NCBI RefSeq assembly: GCF_014385065.1
Contig: NZ_JACRTA010000003.1
Coordinates: 1-64,000 of the forward strand
Source of the DNA: Lentihominibacter hominis
GTDB taxonomy: Bacteria; Bacillota; Clostridia; Peptostreptococcales; Anaerovoracaceae
Reading direction: 5' to 3'
Length of the DNA stretch: 64,000 nt
Shown: positions 25,640 through 33,634 of the stretch, one piece after another
How positions within the stretch are numbered: position 1 is the first letter of the stretch
Layout of the letters: each line of letters opens with the position of its first letter
The notes under the pieces: model-generated
What the model saw: only the letters and a program-made list of their open reading frames with translations
Told to the model about the DNA's origin: nothing
Database searches by the model: none
Position numbers and translations under genes: made by a program

Positions 25640-27586
25640 ATGATTGACCAGCAGCTGCTTAGGCATTTGTCTAAGAAGTACCCTAATGTCAAAGCGGCAA
25701 CAGAAGAAATTGTAAATTTAAATGCGATTTTATCTTTGCCCAAAGGAACTGAATATTTTCTGAGTGATTTGCATGGAGAACATGAAGCTTTTATACATAT
25801 GCTGAAGAGTGCTTCGGGGGTCATAAGATCGAAGGTAGAAGAAATTTTCGGACCGGAACTTACAAGAGATGAAAGAGATGCTTTGGCTGCTCTTATATAT
25901 AATGCAGAAGCTGAAATAAAGAGAAGAAAAAAAAGTGAGGAAGATTTCGGCAAGTGGTGTAAAATGTCGATTTTCAGACTGGTGCTTATTTTTAAATCGG
26001 TTACTAATAAATATACTCGGTCAAAGGTAAGGAAACGTTTGCCTAAAGAATATGCCTATGTTTTGGATGAGCTTCTTCATACATCTGATGAAGCCAATAA
26101 AGGGAATTATTACGGACAGATAATAGCTACTATCGTAGAATGCGGAATAGCCGAGGATTTCATTATATCCTTTACAGATGTCATAAGCTCTTTGGCAGTG
26201 GATAAACTTCACATAATTGGTGATATATGGGATAGAGGGTCACATCCGGATGCTATCATGGATTATCTTATGGGACATCATGACGTGGATTTTCAGTGGG
26301 GCAACCATGATATCGTATGGATGGGCGCAGCGACGGGAAATTGGGCCTGCATAACCAATGTCCTGAGAATGAATATAAGCTATAATAATTTTGATATGCT
26401 TGAGATCGGTTATGGGATAAATCTCAGACCTTTAGCTATCATGGCGGAAAAAATATATGGAGATGATCCGTGTGAGTTTTTTATGCCTAAGCGTCTTGAG
26501 GAAAATAAATTTGATCCTATAGATGATATGCTTGCTGCTAAAATGAACAAAGCTATTTCTATATGTCAGTTTAAGGTGGAAGGGCAGAGGATAAAAGCTC
26601 ATCCTGAATATGGTCTTGAAAACAGGCTGCTTCTTGATAAGATAAATTTTGATAAAGGTACGGTGATGCTCAGAGATGGCGAATTTCCGCTGAGAGACGC
26701 TAATTTTCCTACTGTGAATCCTAATAATCCATATGAACTTACGGAAGATGAGCGAAATGTTCTTAATGCTCTTGAGGCTTCTTTTCTTCAAAGTGAGAAG
26801 CTGCAGGCACATATAAAGTTTATGTACAGTCACGGAGCTTTATATACTATAGTCAATGGCAATCTTATGTATCATGGCTGCATACCTATGGATGAGGATG
26901 GTAACTTTGAAAACTGTACAGTCAATGGTATAACTGCGTCGGGAAAGGCGTATATGGATTATCTGGATACCCAGCTGAGGAATGCTTATTTTAATCCTGA
27001 TGAGTCGGAGGAAACGGGACGTTCAGGAGACTTAATGTGGTATTTGTGGCTGGGAAGCAAATCTCCTCTCTTTGGAAAAGATCAGATGACAACTTTTGAA
27101 CGTTGTTTTGTGGCTGATAAAAGGACTCATAAGGAGTATACGGTATCTTATTATAAACTGATAAACAGGAAGGATATTTGTGAAAAGATACTGACTGAAT
27201 TTGGTCTGGATCCAAAGACTTCTATAATATTGAACGGACATGTACCTGTAAAGATAAAAGATGGTGAGAGCCCTGTAAAGGGGGGCGGCAAACTCATAGT
27301 AATAGATGGAGGAATGTCAAAAGCTTATCAAAAACAAACCGGAATAGCAGGTTATACATTTATATTCAACTCGAGGTATATGGCGCTTGCTGAGCATAAA
27401 CCTTACAGTCCGCTGAAAAAGGACGGCACTCAGGAATTTCATACGCCGGCGATACGGACAGTGAGGACTTTACAGAAGAGAATGCTTATAAAGGACACTG
27501 ACTTGGGAGAAGAGCTGCAGCAGGAAGTCAGGGAACTGAAAGAGTTAGTTAAAGCATATAGAACAGGAAAACTGAAAGAAAGATAA
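25640..27586 (+). CDS. fbp: Fructose-1,6-bisphosphatase class III
   Basis: A 648-residue Firmicute-type gluconeogenic phosphatase with a calcineurin-like metal centre. YFLSDLHGEHEAF, HIIGDIWDRGSHPD and QWGNHDIVWMGA are the metallophosphatase motifs, and ILNGHVPVKIKDGESP with VIDGGMSKAYQ the C-terminal ones. The N-terminal MIDQQLLRHLSKKYPNVKAA is typical of the class. AAGGAGG lies 9 nt before the ATG. It is divergent from the racemase-like gene and apparently monocistronic. No terminator was seen before the bcd operon. Confidence 0.95.
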   Translation: MIDQQLLRHLSKKYPNVKAATEEIVNLNAILSLPKGTEYFLSDLHGEHEAFIHMLKSASGVIRSKVEEIFGPELTRDERDALAALIYNAEAEIKRRKKSEEDFGKWCKMSIFRLVLIFKSVTNKYTRSKVRKRLPKEYAYVLDELLHTSDEANKGNYYGQIIATIVECGIAEDFIISFTDVISSLAVDKLHIIGDIWDRGSHPDAIMDYLMGHHDVDFQWGNHDIVWMGAATGNWACITNVLRMNISYNNFDMLEIGYGINLRPLAIMAEKIYGDDPCEFFMPKRLEENKFDPIDDMLAAKMNKAISICQFKVEGQRIKAHPEYGLENRLLLDKINFDKGTVMLRDGEFPLRDANFPTVNPNNPYELTEDERNVLNALEASFLQSEKLQAHIKFMYSHGALYTIVNGNLMYHGCIPMDEDGNFENCTVNGITASGKAYMDYLDTQLRNAYFNPDESEETGRSGDLMWYLWLGSKSPLFGKDQMTTFERCFVADKRTHKEYTVSYYKLINRKDICEKILTEFGLDPKTSIILNGHVPVKIKDGESPVKGGGKLIVIDGGMSKAYQKQTGIAGYTFIFNSRYMALAEHKPYSPLKKDGTQEFHTPAIRTVRTLQKRMLIKDTDLGEELQQEVRELKELVKAYRTGKLKER

Positions 27587-27691
27587 GCGGTAAATTGTGA
27601 CAGTTAAAATAATAAACTTGTTGTAAAATAAGTACAAATAAAAGTAAAATACATAATTGTTGCAAATATACTGAATTTGATTAAAAACAAC

Positions 27692-27720
27692 TTGAAATGA
27701 AATATAAAAAATGGTTTAAT
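27692..27720 (+). promoter_or_regulatory. Sigma-A promoter of bcd-etfB-etfA
   Basis: TTGAAA (27692-27697) and TTTAAT (27715-27720) are separated by 17 nt. The predicted start is about 90 nt before the bcd start codon. Confidence 0.6.
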
Positions 27721-27731
27721 GGTTATGTAGA

Positions 27732-27749
27732 TTGTTACAAACATAACGA
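27732..27749 (+). promoter_or_regulatory. Rex-type redox operator downstream of the bcd promoter
   Basis: TTGTTACAAACATAACGA has the two Rex half-sites (TTGTTA and TAACAA, the latter with one mismatch) at the correct spacing in an 18-bp frame. It lies just past the predicted transcription start, a suitable place for NADH-relieved repression. bcd-etf operons are known Rex targets in clostridia. Confidence 0.5.
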
Positions 27750-27816
27750 CTTGCCGATGAGAAAATACGGTAAGGATATGATTAAAAACGTTATTAGTAA
27801 TTAAGGAGGCATGTAC

Positions 27817-28959
27817 ATGAACTTTCAACTGACGAAGGAGCAAGAATTCGTAAGAAAAATGGTAAGAGAGTTTGCCGTAAACGAGGTTGAACCTTTAGCT
27901 GCGGATATCGACAAGGAGCATAGATTTCCTGTTGAAACTGTAGAAAAAATGGCAAAATATGGTCTTTTGGGCGTACCATTCCCAACTGAGTACGGCGGAG
28001 CAGGAGGAGATCACATTTCGTATGCGATCACTGTTGAAGAACTGTCAAGGGTTTGTGCATCGACAGGCGTTATCTGTTCAGCACACACTTCCCTTTGCTG
28101 CTGGCCTATTTTCAAATACGGCAAAGCAGAGCAGAAGGAAAAGTATCTTCCTGATCTTCTTTCAGGAAAGAAACTGGGCGCATTCGGCTTAACAGAGCCT
28201 AATGCAGGTACAGATGCTTCAGGCCAGCAGACAAGGGCTGAAGATAAAGGCGATTATTGGTTGCTTAACGGAGCTAAGGTCTTCATTACTAACGGCGGAT
28301 ATGCAGATGTGTTCGTGGTAATGGCTATGACGGATAAATCAAAGGGAAATCATGGAATCAGTGCTTTTATAGTAGAAAAAGGTGATGAAGGTTTCTCAAT
28401 AGGTAAGACAGAAGATAAAATGGGTATCTGTGCATCTTCTACTACCGAGCTTATTTTCCAGAACTGTAAGATTCCTAAGGACAGACTTCTTGGACAATTA
28501 GGCAAGGGATTCAAGGTTGCAATGTCTACGCTGGATGGCGGACGTATAGGTATCGCTTCACAGGCTCTGGGTATTGCTCAGGGTGCGCTTGATGTAACTG
28601 TTGAATATATGAAGGCGAGAAAACAGTTTGGTAAGAAATTATCACAGATGCAGGCTCTGCAGTTTACTGTTGCAGAGTTAGCTACAGAGATTGAAGCTGC
28701 GAGACTTCTTGTATATAAGGCTGCAGATATGAAAGACAAAGGACTGGCTTACGGACCTAATGCTGCTATGGCTAAATTATTTGCCGCAGAGACCGCTATG
28801 CACGTAACTACTAAGTGTGTGCAGCTTCACGGCGGATATGGCTATACGAAGGATTATCCGGTAGAGAGAATGATGAGAGATGCTAAGATCACTGAAATCT
28901 ATGAAGGTACATCAGAAGTTCAGAAGATGGTTATTTCTGCATCTGTTCTTGGTAAATAG
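27817..28959 (+). CDS. bcd: Butyryl-CoA dehydrogenase (acyl-CoA dehydrogenase)
   Basis: An FAD enzyme of 380 residues that reduces crotonyl-CoA to butyryl-CoA, with EtfAB as electron partner. FGLTEPNAGTDASGQQT and VFITNGGYADVF are the flavin/substrate motifs, and the C-terminal YTKDYPVERMMRDAKITEIYEGTSEVQ contains the catalytic Glu (in EIYEGTSE). AAGGAGG (27803-27809) is one base before ATG 27811 but 7 nt before ATG 27817, so the protein starts MNFQLTKEQ. The linked etfB and etfA follow at 18 and 15 nt, as in the clostridial electron-bifurcating complex. The acyl chain length cannot be fixed from sequence. Confidence 0.93.
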   Translation: MNFQLTKEQEFVRKMVREFAVNEVEPLAADIDKEHRFPVETVEKMAKYGLLGVPFPTEYGGAGGDHISYAITVEELSRVCASTGVICSAHTSLCCWPIFKYGKAEQKEKYLPDLLSGKKLGAFGLTEPNAGTDASGQQTRAEDKGDYWLLNGAKVFITNGGYADVFVVMAMTDKSKGNHGISAFIVEKGDEGFSIGKTEDKMGICASSTTELIFQNCKIPKDRLLGQLGKGFKVAMSTLDGGRIGIASQALGIAQGALDVTVEYMKARKQFGKKLSQMQALQFTVAELATEIEAARLLVYKAADMKDKGLAYGPNAAMAKLFAAETAMHVTTKCVQLHGGYGYTKDYPVERMMRDAKITEIYEGTSEVQKMVISASVLGK

Positions 28960-28977
28960 TAATAGGAGGAAAGAAAC

Positions 28978-29775
28978 ATGGCTTTTAAAGTTTTAGTATG
29001 CGCAAAACAAGTTCCTGACACGAATGAGATAAAAATCAATCCTGAAACAGGAACATTGATCAGAGATGGTGTGCCGAGTATCCTCAACCCGGATGATGCC
29101 AATGCTCTGGAAGAAGCATTAAAGATAAAAGATAAATTTGATGATGTTCACGTTACTGTTATTACTATGGGACCTCCTCAGGCTGAAGAAATGCTCTTTG
29201 AATGTATCGCTATGGGCGCTGATGAAGGGATACTCATAAGTGATAGAGCTGTTGGTGGATCTGATACATGGGCAACTTCCAATGCAATAACTGCAGCGAT
29301 AAAGAAATATGGGGATTTCGATATGATTTTCGCAGGTCGTCAGGCCATAGACGGAGATACTGCTCAGGTAGGACCTCAGATTGCTGAGAAGATGGATCTT
29401 CCTCAGGTTACATATGTTCAGAAATTTGAAATCAGTGATGACAGAAAGAAAGTAACAGTAGAAAGACAGCTGGAAGACGGATATGAAGTTATAGAAATAG
29501 CGCTCCCTTGTATGCTGACTGCTATCAAAGAGCTGAATACACCTAGATATATGTCAATAGCCGGTATTTATAATCAGAATAAGGATATTAAAGTATGGAA
29601 TGCGGCTGATATTCAGGTTGATCTGTCAACAGTAGGACTTAAAGCATCTCCTACAAATGTATTCCGTTCATTTACACCAAAACCAAAGGGCAAGGGGATC
29701 ATGCTGGACGGCGATTCTGAAAAAGATCTTGCAAAGAATCTGCTTATCCATCTGAAGCAGAAGCACGTAATTTAA
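28978..29775 (+). CDS. etfB: Electron transfer flavoprotein beta subunit
   Basis: A 265-residue EtfB that binds NADH and FAD or AMP and transfers electrons to Bcd. The N-terminal VLVCAKQVPDTNEIKINPETG and NPDDANALEEALK, then FAGRQAIDGDTAQVGPQIAE and the recognition-loop region LPCMLTAIKELNTPRYMS, are all typical. It is preceded by AGGAGGAAA. The arrangement bcd-etfB-etfA is that of the Bcd-EtfAB bifurcating complex, which couples crotonyl-CoA reduction to ferredoxin reduction by NADH; whether this one bifurcates is inferred from that context. Confidence 0.95.
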   Translation: MAFKVLVCAKQVPDTNEIKINPETGTLIRDGVPSILNPDDANALEEALKIKDKFDDVHVTVITMGPPQAEEMLFECIAMGADEGILISDRAVGGSDTWATSNAITAAIKKYGDFDMIFAGRQAIDGDTAQVGPQIAEKMDLPQVTYVQKFEISDDRKKVTVERQLEDGYEVIEIALPCMLTAIKELNTPRYMSIAGIYNQNKDIKVWNAADIQVDLSTVGLKASPTNVFRSFTPKPKGKGIMLDGDSEKDLAKNLLIHLKQKHVI

Positions 29776-29790
29776 GGAGGGAGAAGGAAC

Positions 29791-30894
29791 ATGTCAACAA
29801 ATTTTGCGGATTATAAAAATATCTGGGTATATGCAGAACAGCGTGATGGCAAGTTGATGAATGTGGCATTAGAACTTATCGGCGAAGGTCATAAATTATC
29901 AAGAGATATTAGTGCTGACACGAAAGTTTGTGCTTTAATTGTTGGAGACGGCATCGGACATTTAGCACAAGAATGTTTTGAATATGGTGCGGATCAGGTA
30001 TATCTTATAGAAGATCCATTACTTAAGAACTTTACTACAGACGGATATACAAAAGTTATCTCAGATGCTATAAATGAGTATAAACCTGAGATTGTAATGT
30101 ATGGGGCTACACATATAGGAAGAGATTTAGCACCAAGAGTTGCTGCCAGAATGGATACCGGTCTTACAGCTGACTGTACACATCTGGATGTTAAAGTTGC
30201 TAACTATATTAAGTTTGCTAATGAAAATACTACTCTTAATACTTCTTCATTGGATCCGGATGATCCTGATACAGGTCTGAAGATGACAAGACCTGCTTTT
30301 GGCGGTAACCTGATGGCTACTATCATTTGCCCGAGAACAAGACCTCAGATGTCTACGGTAAGACCGGGAGTAATGCAGAAAATGGAGAGAATGGAAGGCG
30401 CTACAGGCGAGATCATCAATGTTAAGCCTGCCATTTCAGAGGGCGATATAAGAACTAAGATTGTTGATATCGTTAAATCTGCAAAAGAATTGGTATCATT
30501 AACAGATGCTGATATTATTTGTTCAGGCGGAAGAGGACTTGGAGATCCTTCCGGGTTTGAATTGATTAAAGAATTCGCTGACAAGGTTGGTGGGGTCGTA
30601 GGTTCGTCAAGGGCTGCTGTTGATGCAGGCTGGATTGACCATTCACACCAGGTTGGTCAGACAGGAACTACTGTAAAACCTAAAATCTATTTTGCTTGCG
30701 GTATTTCCGGAGCTATTCAGCATTTAGCCGGAATGCAGACATCGGATATAATTGTTGCTATCAACAAAGATCCGGATGCTCCTATATTTGAAGTTGCTGA
30801 TTATGGTATTGTAGGAGACCTCTATAAAGTAATTCCTGAGATTATTGCAGAGTGGGATAACGCAGAAGCACTTTATGATGCAACAACTAAATAA
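29791..30894 (+). CDS. etfA: Electron transfer flavoprotein alpha subunit
   Basis: A 367-residue EtfA, longer than the 315 residues of mitochondrial type and comparable to clostridial forms with an N-terminal extension. [41 protein letters not shown] and [10 protein letters not shown] form the C-terminal FAD domain, ending with the conserved [21 protein letters not shown]. The GGAGG lies 7-8 nt before the ATG. It closes the bcd operon and a strong terminator follows. Confidence 0.95.
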   Translation: MSTNFADYKNIWVYAEQRDGKLMNVALELIGEGHKLSRDISADTKVCALIVGDGIGHLAQECFEYGADQVYLIEDPLLKNFTTDGYTKVISDAINEYKPEIVMYGATHIGRDLAPRVAARMDTGLTADCTHLDVKVANYIKFANENTTLNTSSLDPDDPDTGLKMTRPAFGGNLMATIICPRTRPQMSTVRPGVMQKMERMEGATGEIINVKPAISEGDIRTKIVDIVKSAKELVSLTDADIICSGGRGLGDPSGFELIKEFADKVGGVVGSSRAAVDAGWIDHSHQVGQTGTTVKPKIYFACGISGAIQHLAGMQTSDIIVAINKDPDAPIFEVADYGIVGDLYKVIPEIIAEWDNAEALYDATTK

Positions 30895-30906
30895 GAATAG
30901 AAAAGG

Positions 30907-30935
30907 AAAAGACCTCGTATACGAGGTCTTTTTTT
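30907..30935. terminator. Terminator of bcd-etfBA, shared with maf
   Basis: AAAAGACCTCGTATACGAGG and the rest form a 26-nt perfect palindrome (30907-30932) followed by three more T residues; the A-tract on the other side allows use by the convergent maf gene. Confidence 0.88.
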
Positions 30936-30945
30936 ATGTAATATA

Positions 30946-31515
30946 TTATGTCAGAAAAGGTTTTATGGAATGCCAAGGTAAACCAACGACATTGTTATAA
31001 TCGCCTTCGATGTGATCTACATATTTGCCGAATGTCCCTTGTATAGCATATCCTCCGGCTTTATCATAAGGTTCGGGGGTTTTTGTATAGGAAATTAGTT
31101 CGGCGTCACTGTATTGTTTAAAATAGACAGCAGTTTTTTCATATAAGCATGTTTTGGATATAAAAAGGTTATTGTATGTTTCTAATATGCATACTCCGGT
31201 AATAACGTGGTGACGTTTTCCTCTCATATCTTTCAAAATTGTAAAGGCTTCTTCCTGTGTTTTCGGTTTTCCAATGATTTTATTTTCGAAAATGACAACG
31301 GTATCGGCAGCGATGAGAATACTATTGGAATAGGAGACACGTAATGATACATTTAGGGCTTTTTTTAAGGCCAGATACATTACAGAAGCCTCTGAAGACA
31401 TGGAAAAAGGCAGCACCTCATCTATATGCGCAGGGACTATTTCAGGCTTAAAGCCATGTTTTTTCATAATTTCTATCCGTCTTGGCGATGCAGATGCCAG
31501 TATAATTTTTTGCAT
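30946..31515 (-). CDS. maf: Maf-family nucleoside triphosphate pyrophosphatase
   Basis: A 189-residue house-cleaning pyrophosphatase acting on dTTP, UTP or modified nucleotides. ILASASPRRIEIMKK is the N-terminal Maf signature, AADTVV carries the catalytic Asp, and the C-terminal YAIQGTFGKYVDHIEGDYNNVVGLP is typical. The start is the ATG at 31515, preceded by GGAG at about 9 nt. In many Firmicutes maf lies beside mreB or radC; here it stands alone between bcd-etf and spoVA. Confidence 0.93.
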   Translation of the reverse strand: MQKIILASASPRRIEIMKKHGFKPEIVPAHIDEVLPFSMSSEASVMYLALKKALNVSLRVSYSNSILIAADTVVIFENKIIGKPKTQEEAFTILKDMRGKRHHVITGVCILETYNNLFISKTCLYEKTAVYFKQYSDAELISYTKTPEPYDKAGGYAIQGTFGKYVDHIEGDYNNVVGLPWHSIKPFLT

Positions 31516-31657
31516 AATAAAATACTCCGTAATTTATATTATTTTATTATTATATCATAGCTTATTTTATTTAACACAGTAGATTTTTTATACCTATAAT
31601 TATTTTACAATCGGGAATAATAAACCAAAGATGATGAAGTAGAAAGAGGAAATGATT

Positions 31658-32146
31658 ATGGGCAAAATGAATGATAAAAGCAGTATAAATGGTCTGGATA
31701 AGAAACAGGTGGCTCAAGCTTATGAGAAATATGCGGATCAATTTACACCTAAACCTAAATATTTTTTTAATTCTTTTAAAGCTTTCGTTATAGGAGGACT
31801 GCTCTGCACGGGGTCTTTATGGCTTGAGAATTGGTTTATAAATTCTATTGGTTTATCGGAAAAGTCAGCATCAGCATATGTAGTCATATTGCTTGTAATG
31901 ACTGCTCAGTTGTTGACAGGATTAGGGTGTTTTGATACTATTGGTAAATTTGCAGGTGCAGGTGTCATTGTTCCTATAACCGGATTTGCTAATTCTATGG
32001 TTGCCCCTGCCATTGAGTATAAAAAAGAAGGCATTGTTCTGGGAGTGGGAGCTAAACTGTTTTCGCTTGCAGGTCCTGTTCTTGTATCAGGAATTACTTT
32101 ATCGATGATCATAGGTTTTATATACTGGATCATAGGTTTGTTATAA
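31658..32146 (+). CDS. spoVAC: Stage V sporulation protein AC
   Basis: A 162-residue membrane protein of the SpoVA channel that moves dipicolinic acid into the forespore and releases it at germination; SpoVAC itself forms a mechanosensitive pore. Four hydrophobic segments and the family pieces YADQFTPKPKYFFNSFKAF, GLGCFDTIGKFAGAGVIVPITGF and APAIEYKKEG are present. ATG 31652 is one base from AGAGGA (31645-31650); ATG 31658 has 7-nt spacing and is chosen. It begins a spoVAC-AD-AE operon. I could not define a SigG promoter upstream. Confidence 0.95.
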   Translation: MGKMNDKSSINGLDKKQVAQAYEKYADQFTPKPKYFFNSFKAFVIGGLLCTGSLWLENWFINSIGLSEKSASAYVVILLVMTAQLLTGLGCFDTIGKFAGAGVIVPITGFANSMVAPAIEYKKEGIVLGVGAKLFSLAGPVLVSGITLSMIIGFIYWIIGLL

Positions 32147-32158
32147 TAGGAGGAAATA

Positions 32159-33217
32159 ATGGCTGAAAGAAAGCAAACGTTGATTTTTAAAAATAAACCT
32201 TACATCACAAGTTCTTATTCCATGGGAGGGAAAAAAGAGGGCGAAGGTCCGATGAGGAAATGGTTTGATCGATGTTTAGATGATGATATGTACGGGGAAA
32301 AAACATGGGAAAAGGCGGAGAGCAAAATGCTTAAAACCGCTATGACTGAAGTGATGAAACGTGCCGGAAAAAGCAAAGAGGATGTAGGAGCTATACTCAG
32401 CGGTGATTTGTTGAATCAGCTTATGTCTTCATCGTTTATGGCACGTGATATGCATATTCCTTTTCTTGGTATGTATGGCGCCTGTTCTACGATGACAGAA
32501 TCTCTCATGCTGGGTTCCGTGCTGGCTGATGGAAGATACAGTAATAATGTCATAATAGGGGCATCGAGCCATTATTGTACTGCGGAAAGGCAGTTTAGAA
32601 TGCCTTTAGAGCATGGTAATCAGAGACCGCCATCAGCTCAGTGGACTGCCACAGCCTCAGGAGCAATGATGTTGTCTTATGAGAATCGCGATGATAAGCT
32701 CGAGTCAGATCATAAAGGTAATATAAAAAAACTCAGAAAAGTGAGAGTTGAGTGCGGAACTATAGGAAAGGTAATCGATGCCGGAATTAAAGATGCAAAT
32801 CAGATGGGGAGCGCGATGGCTCCGGCGGCGGTAGACACTATATTAAATCATTTACAGGATATGAAACGTCCTATTGATTATTATGATGCAGTATTCACAG
32901 GAGATTTAGGGTTCATAGGAAAGAGTATAGTTACTGATCTTTTAGCTGATGCAGGAGTAGATCCTAAGATTCTTGACAGAGTCTATGATGACTGCGGAAC
33001 AATGATATATGAGAGAAAACAAGATGTGCATAGTGGAGGAAGTGGGTGCGGATGTTCAGCCTCCATATTTGCAGGATATGTGTATAAAAAGATGGTCAGA
33101 GGCGAGTTGAGCAGAGTTCTTATAATGTCTACGGGAGCGCTGCTGTCTACAATAAGTCCGTTTCAGGGTGAATCAATACCGGGGATAGCTCATGCTATCT
33201 CTCTGGAAACAGAATGA
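32159..33217 (+). CDS. spoVAD: Stage V sporulation protein AD
   Basis: A 352-residue soluble thiolase-fold protein that binds dipicolinic acid on the inner membrane of the spore. SSYSMGGKKEGEGP, LLNQLMSSSFMARDMHIPF and GMYGACSTMTESLMLG are SpoVAD signatures; the last holds the Cys at the thiolase nucleophile site. AGGAGG precedes the ATG. The gene sits between spoVAC and spoVAE, and its end overlaps an out-of-frame upstream part of spoVAE but not its chosen start. Confidence 0.95.
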   Translation: MAERKQTLIFKNKPYITSSYSMGGKKEGEGPMRKWFDRCLDDDMYGEKTWEKAESKMLKTAMTEVMKRAGKSKEDVGAILSGDLLNQLMSSSFMARDMHIPFLGMYGACSTMTESLMLGSVLADGRYSNNVIIGASSHYCTAERQFRMPLEHGNQRPPSAQWTATASGAMMLSYENRDDKLESDHKGNIKKLRKVRVECGTIGKVIDAGIKDANQMGSAMAPAAVDTILNHLQDMKRPIDYYDAVFTGDLGFIGKSIVTDLLADAGVDPKILDRVYDDCGTMIYERKQDVHSGGSGCGCSASIFAGYVYKKMVRGELSRVLIMSTGALLSTISPFQGESIPGIAHAISLETE

Positions 33218-33233
33218 AAATGCGGAGGAGTTT

Positions 33234-33587
33234 ATGGAATATTTATATGCTTTTTTAATAGGTGGGGCGATTTGTGTCATAGGTCAGATATTGATGGATG
33301 CGACAAAGCTGACTGCACCCAGAGTTTTAGTCATACTTGTAATTGCCGGAGCGCTGCTTCAGGCATTCAATCTGTATGAACCGTTGGTGGAAATTGCAGC
33401 GACAGGGGCGAGGGTACCTCTTCCCGGTTTTGGATATAATCTGGCAAAAGGGGCTATGGAAGGTGCTCAGCAGGGATTGCTTTCAGCCATAACAGGAGGG
33501 GTTAAAGCAGCTGCGGGAGGAATCACCATAGCTATAGGATGGGGATATCTTATAGCTATTATTTTCAATCCTAGATCAGTAAGATAG
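33234..33587 (+). CDS. spoVAE: Stage V sporulation protein AE
   Basis: A 117-residue membrane protein of the SpoVA complex with about four hydrophobic segments. The family motif ATGARVPLPGFGYNLAKGA and the N-terminus MEYLYAFLIGGAICVIGQ are clear. The frame is open from 33192 but GCGGAGGAG (33222-33230) sets the start at ATG 33234. The operon here has only AC, AD and AE, the minimal clostridial set, without spoVAA, AB or AF. Confidence 0.94.
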   Translation: MEYLYAFLIGGAICVIGQILMDATKLTAPRVLVILVIAGALLQAFNLYEPLVEIAATGARVPLPGFGYNLAKGAMEGAQQGLLSAITGGVKAAAGGITIAIGWGYLIAIIFNPRSVR

Positions 33588-33589
33588 AC

Positions 33590-33626
33590 AAAAAAGACGA
33601 TCTTCAAATCAGATCGTCTTTTTTAT
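33590..33626. terminator. Bidirectional terminator between spoVA operon and PBP gene
   Basis: A 14-bp perfect stem (AAAAAAGACGATCT at 33590-33603 with 33611-33624) has T-tracts in both directions. Confidence 0.88.
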
Positions 33627-33634
33627 ACTATTTA

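Noticed and set aside
27697..27804. 35-codon frame between fbp and bcd, beginning MKYKKWFNGY
   Set aside because: It overlaps the predicted bcd promoter and Rex-like box and has no ribosome binding site, so it is probably chance.
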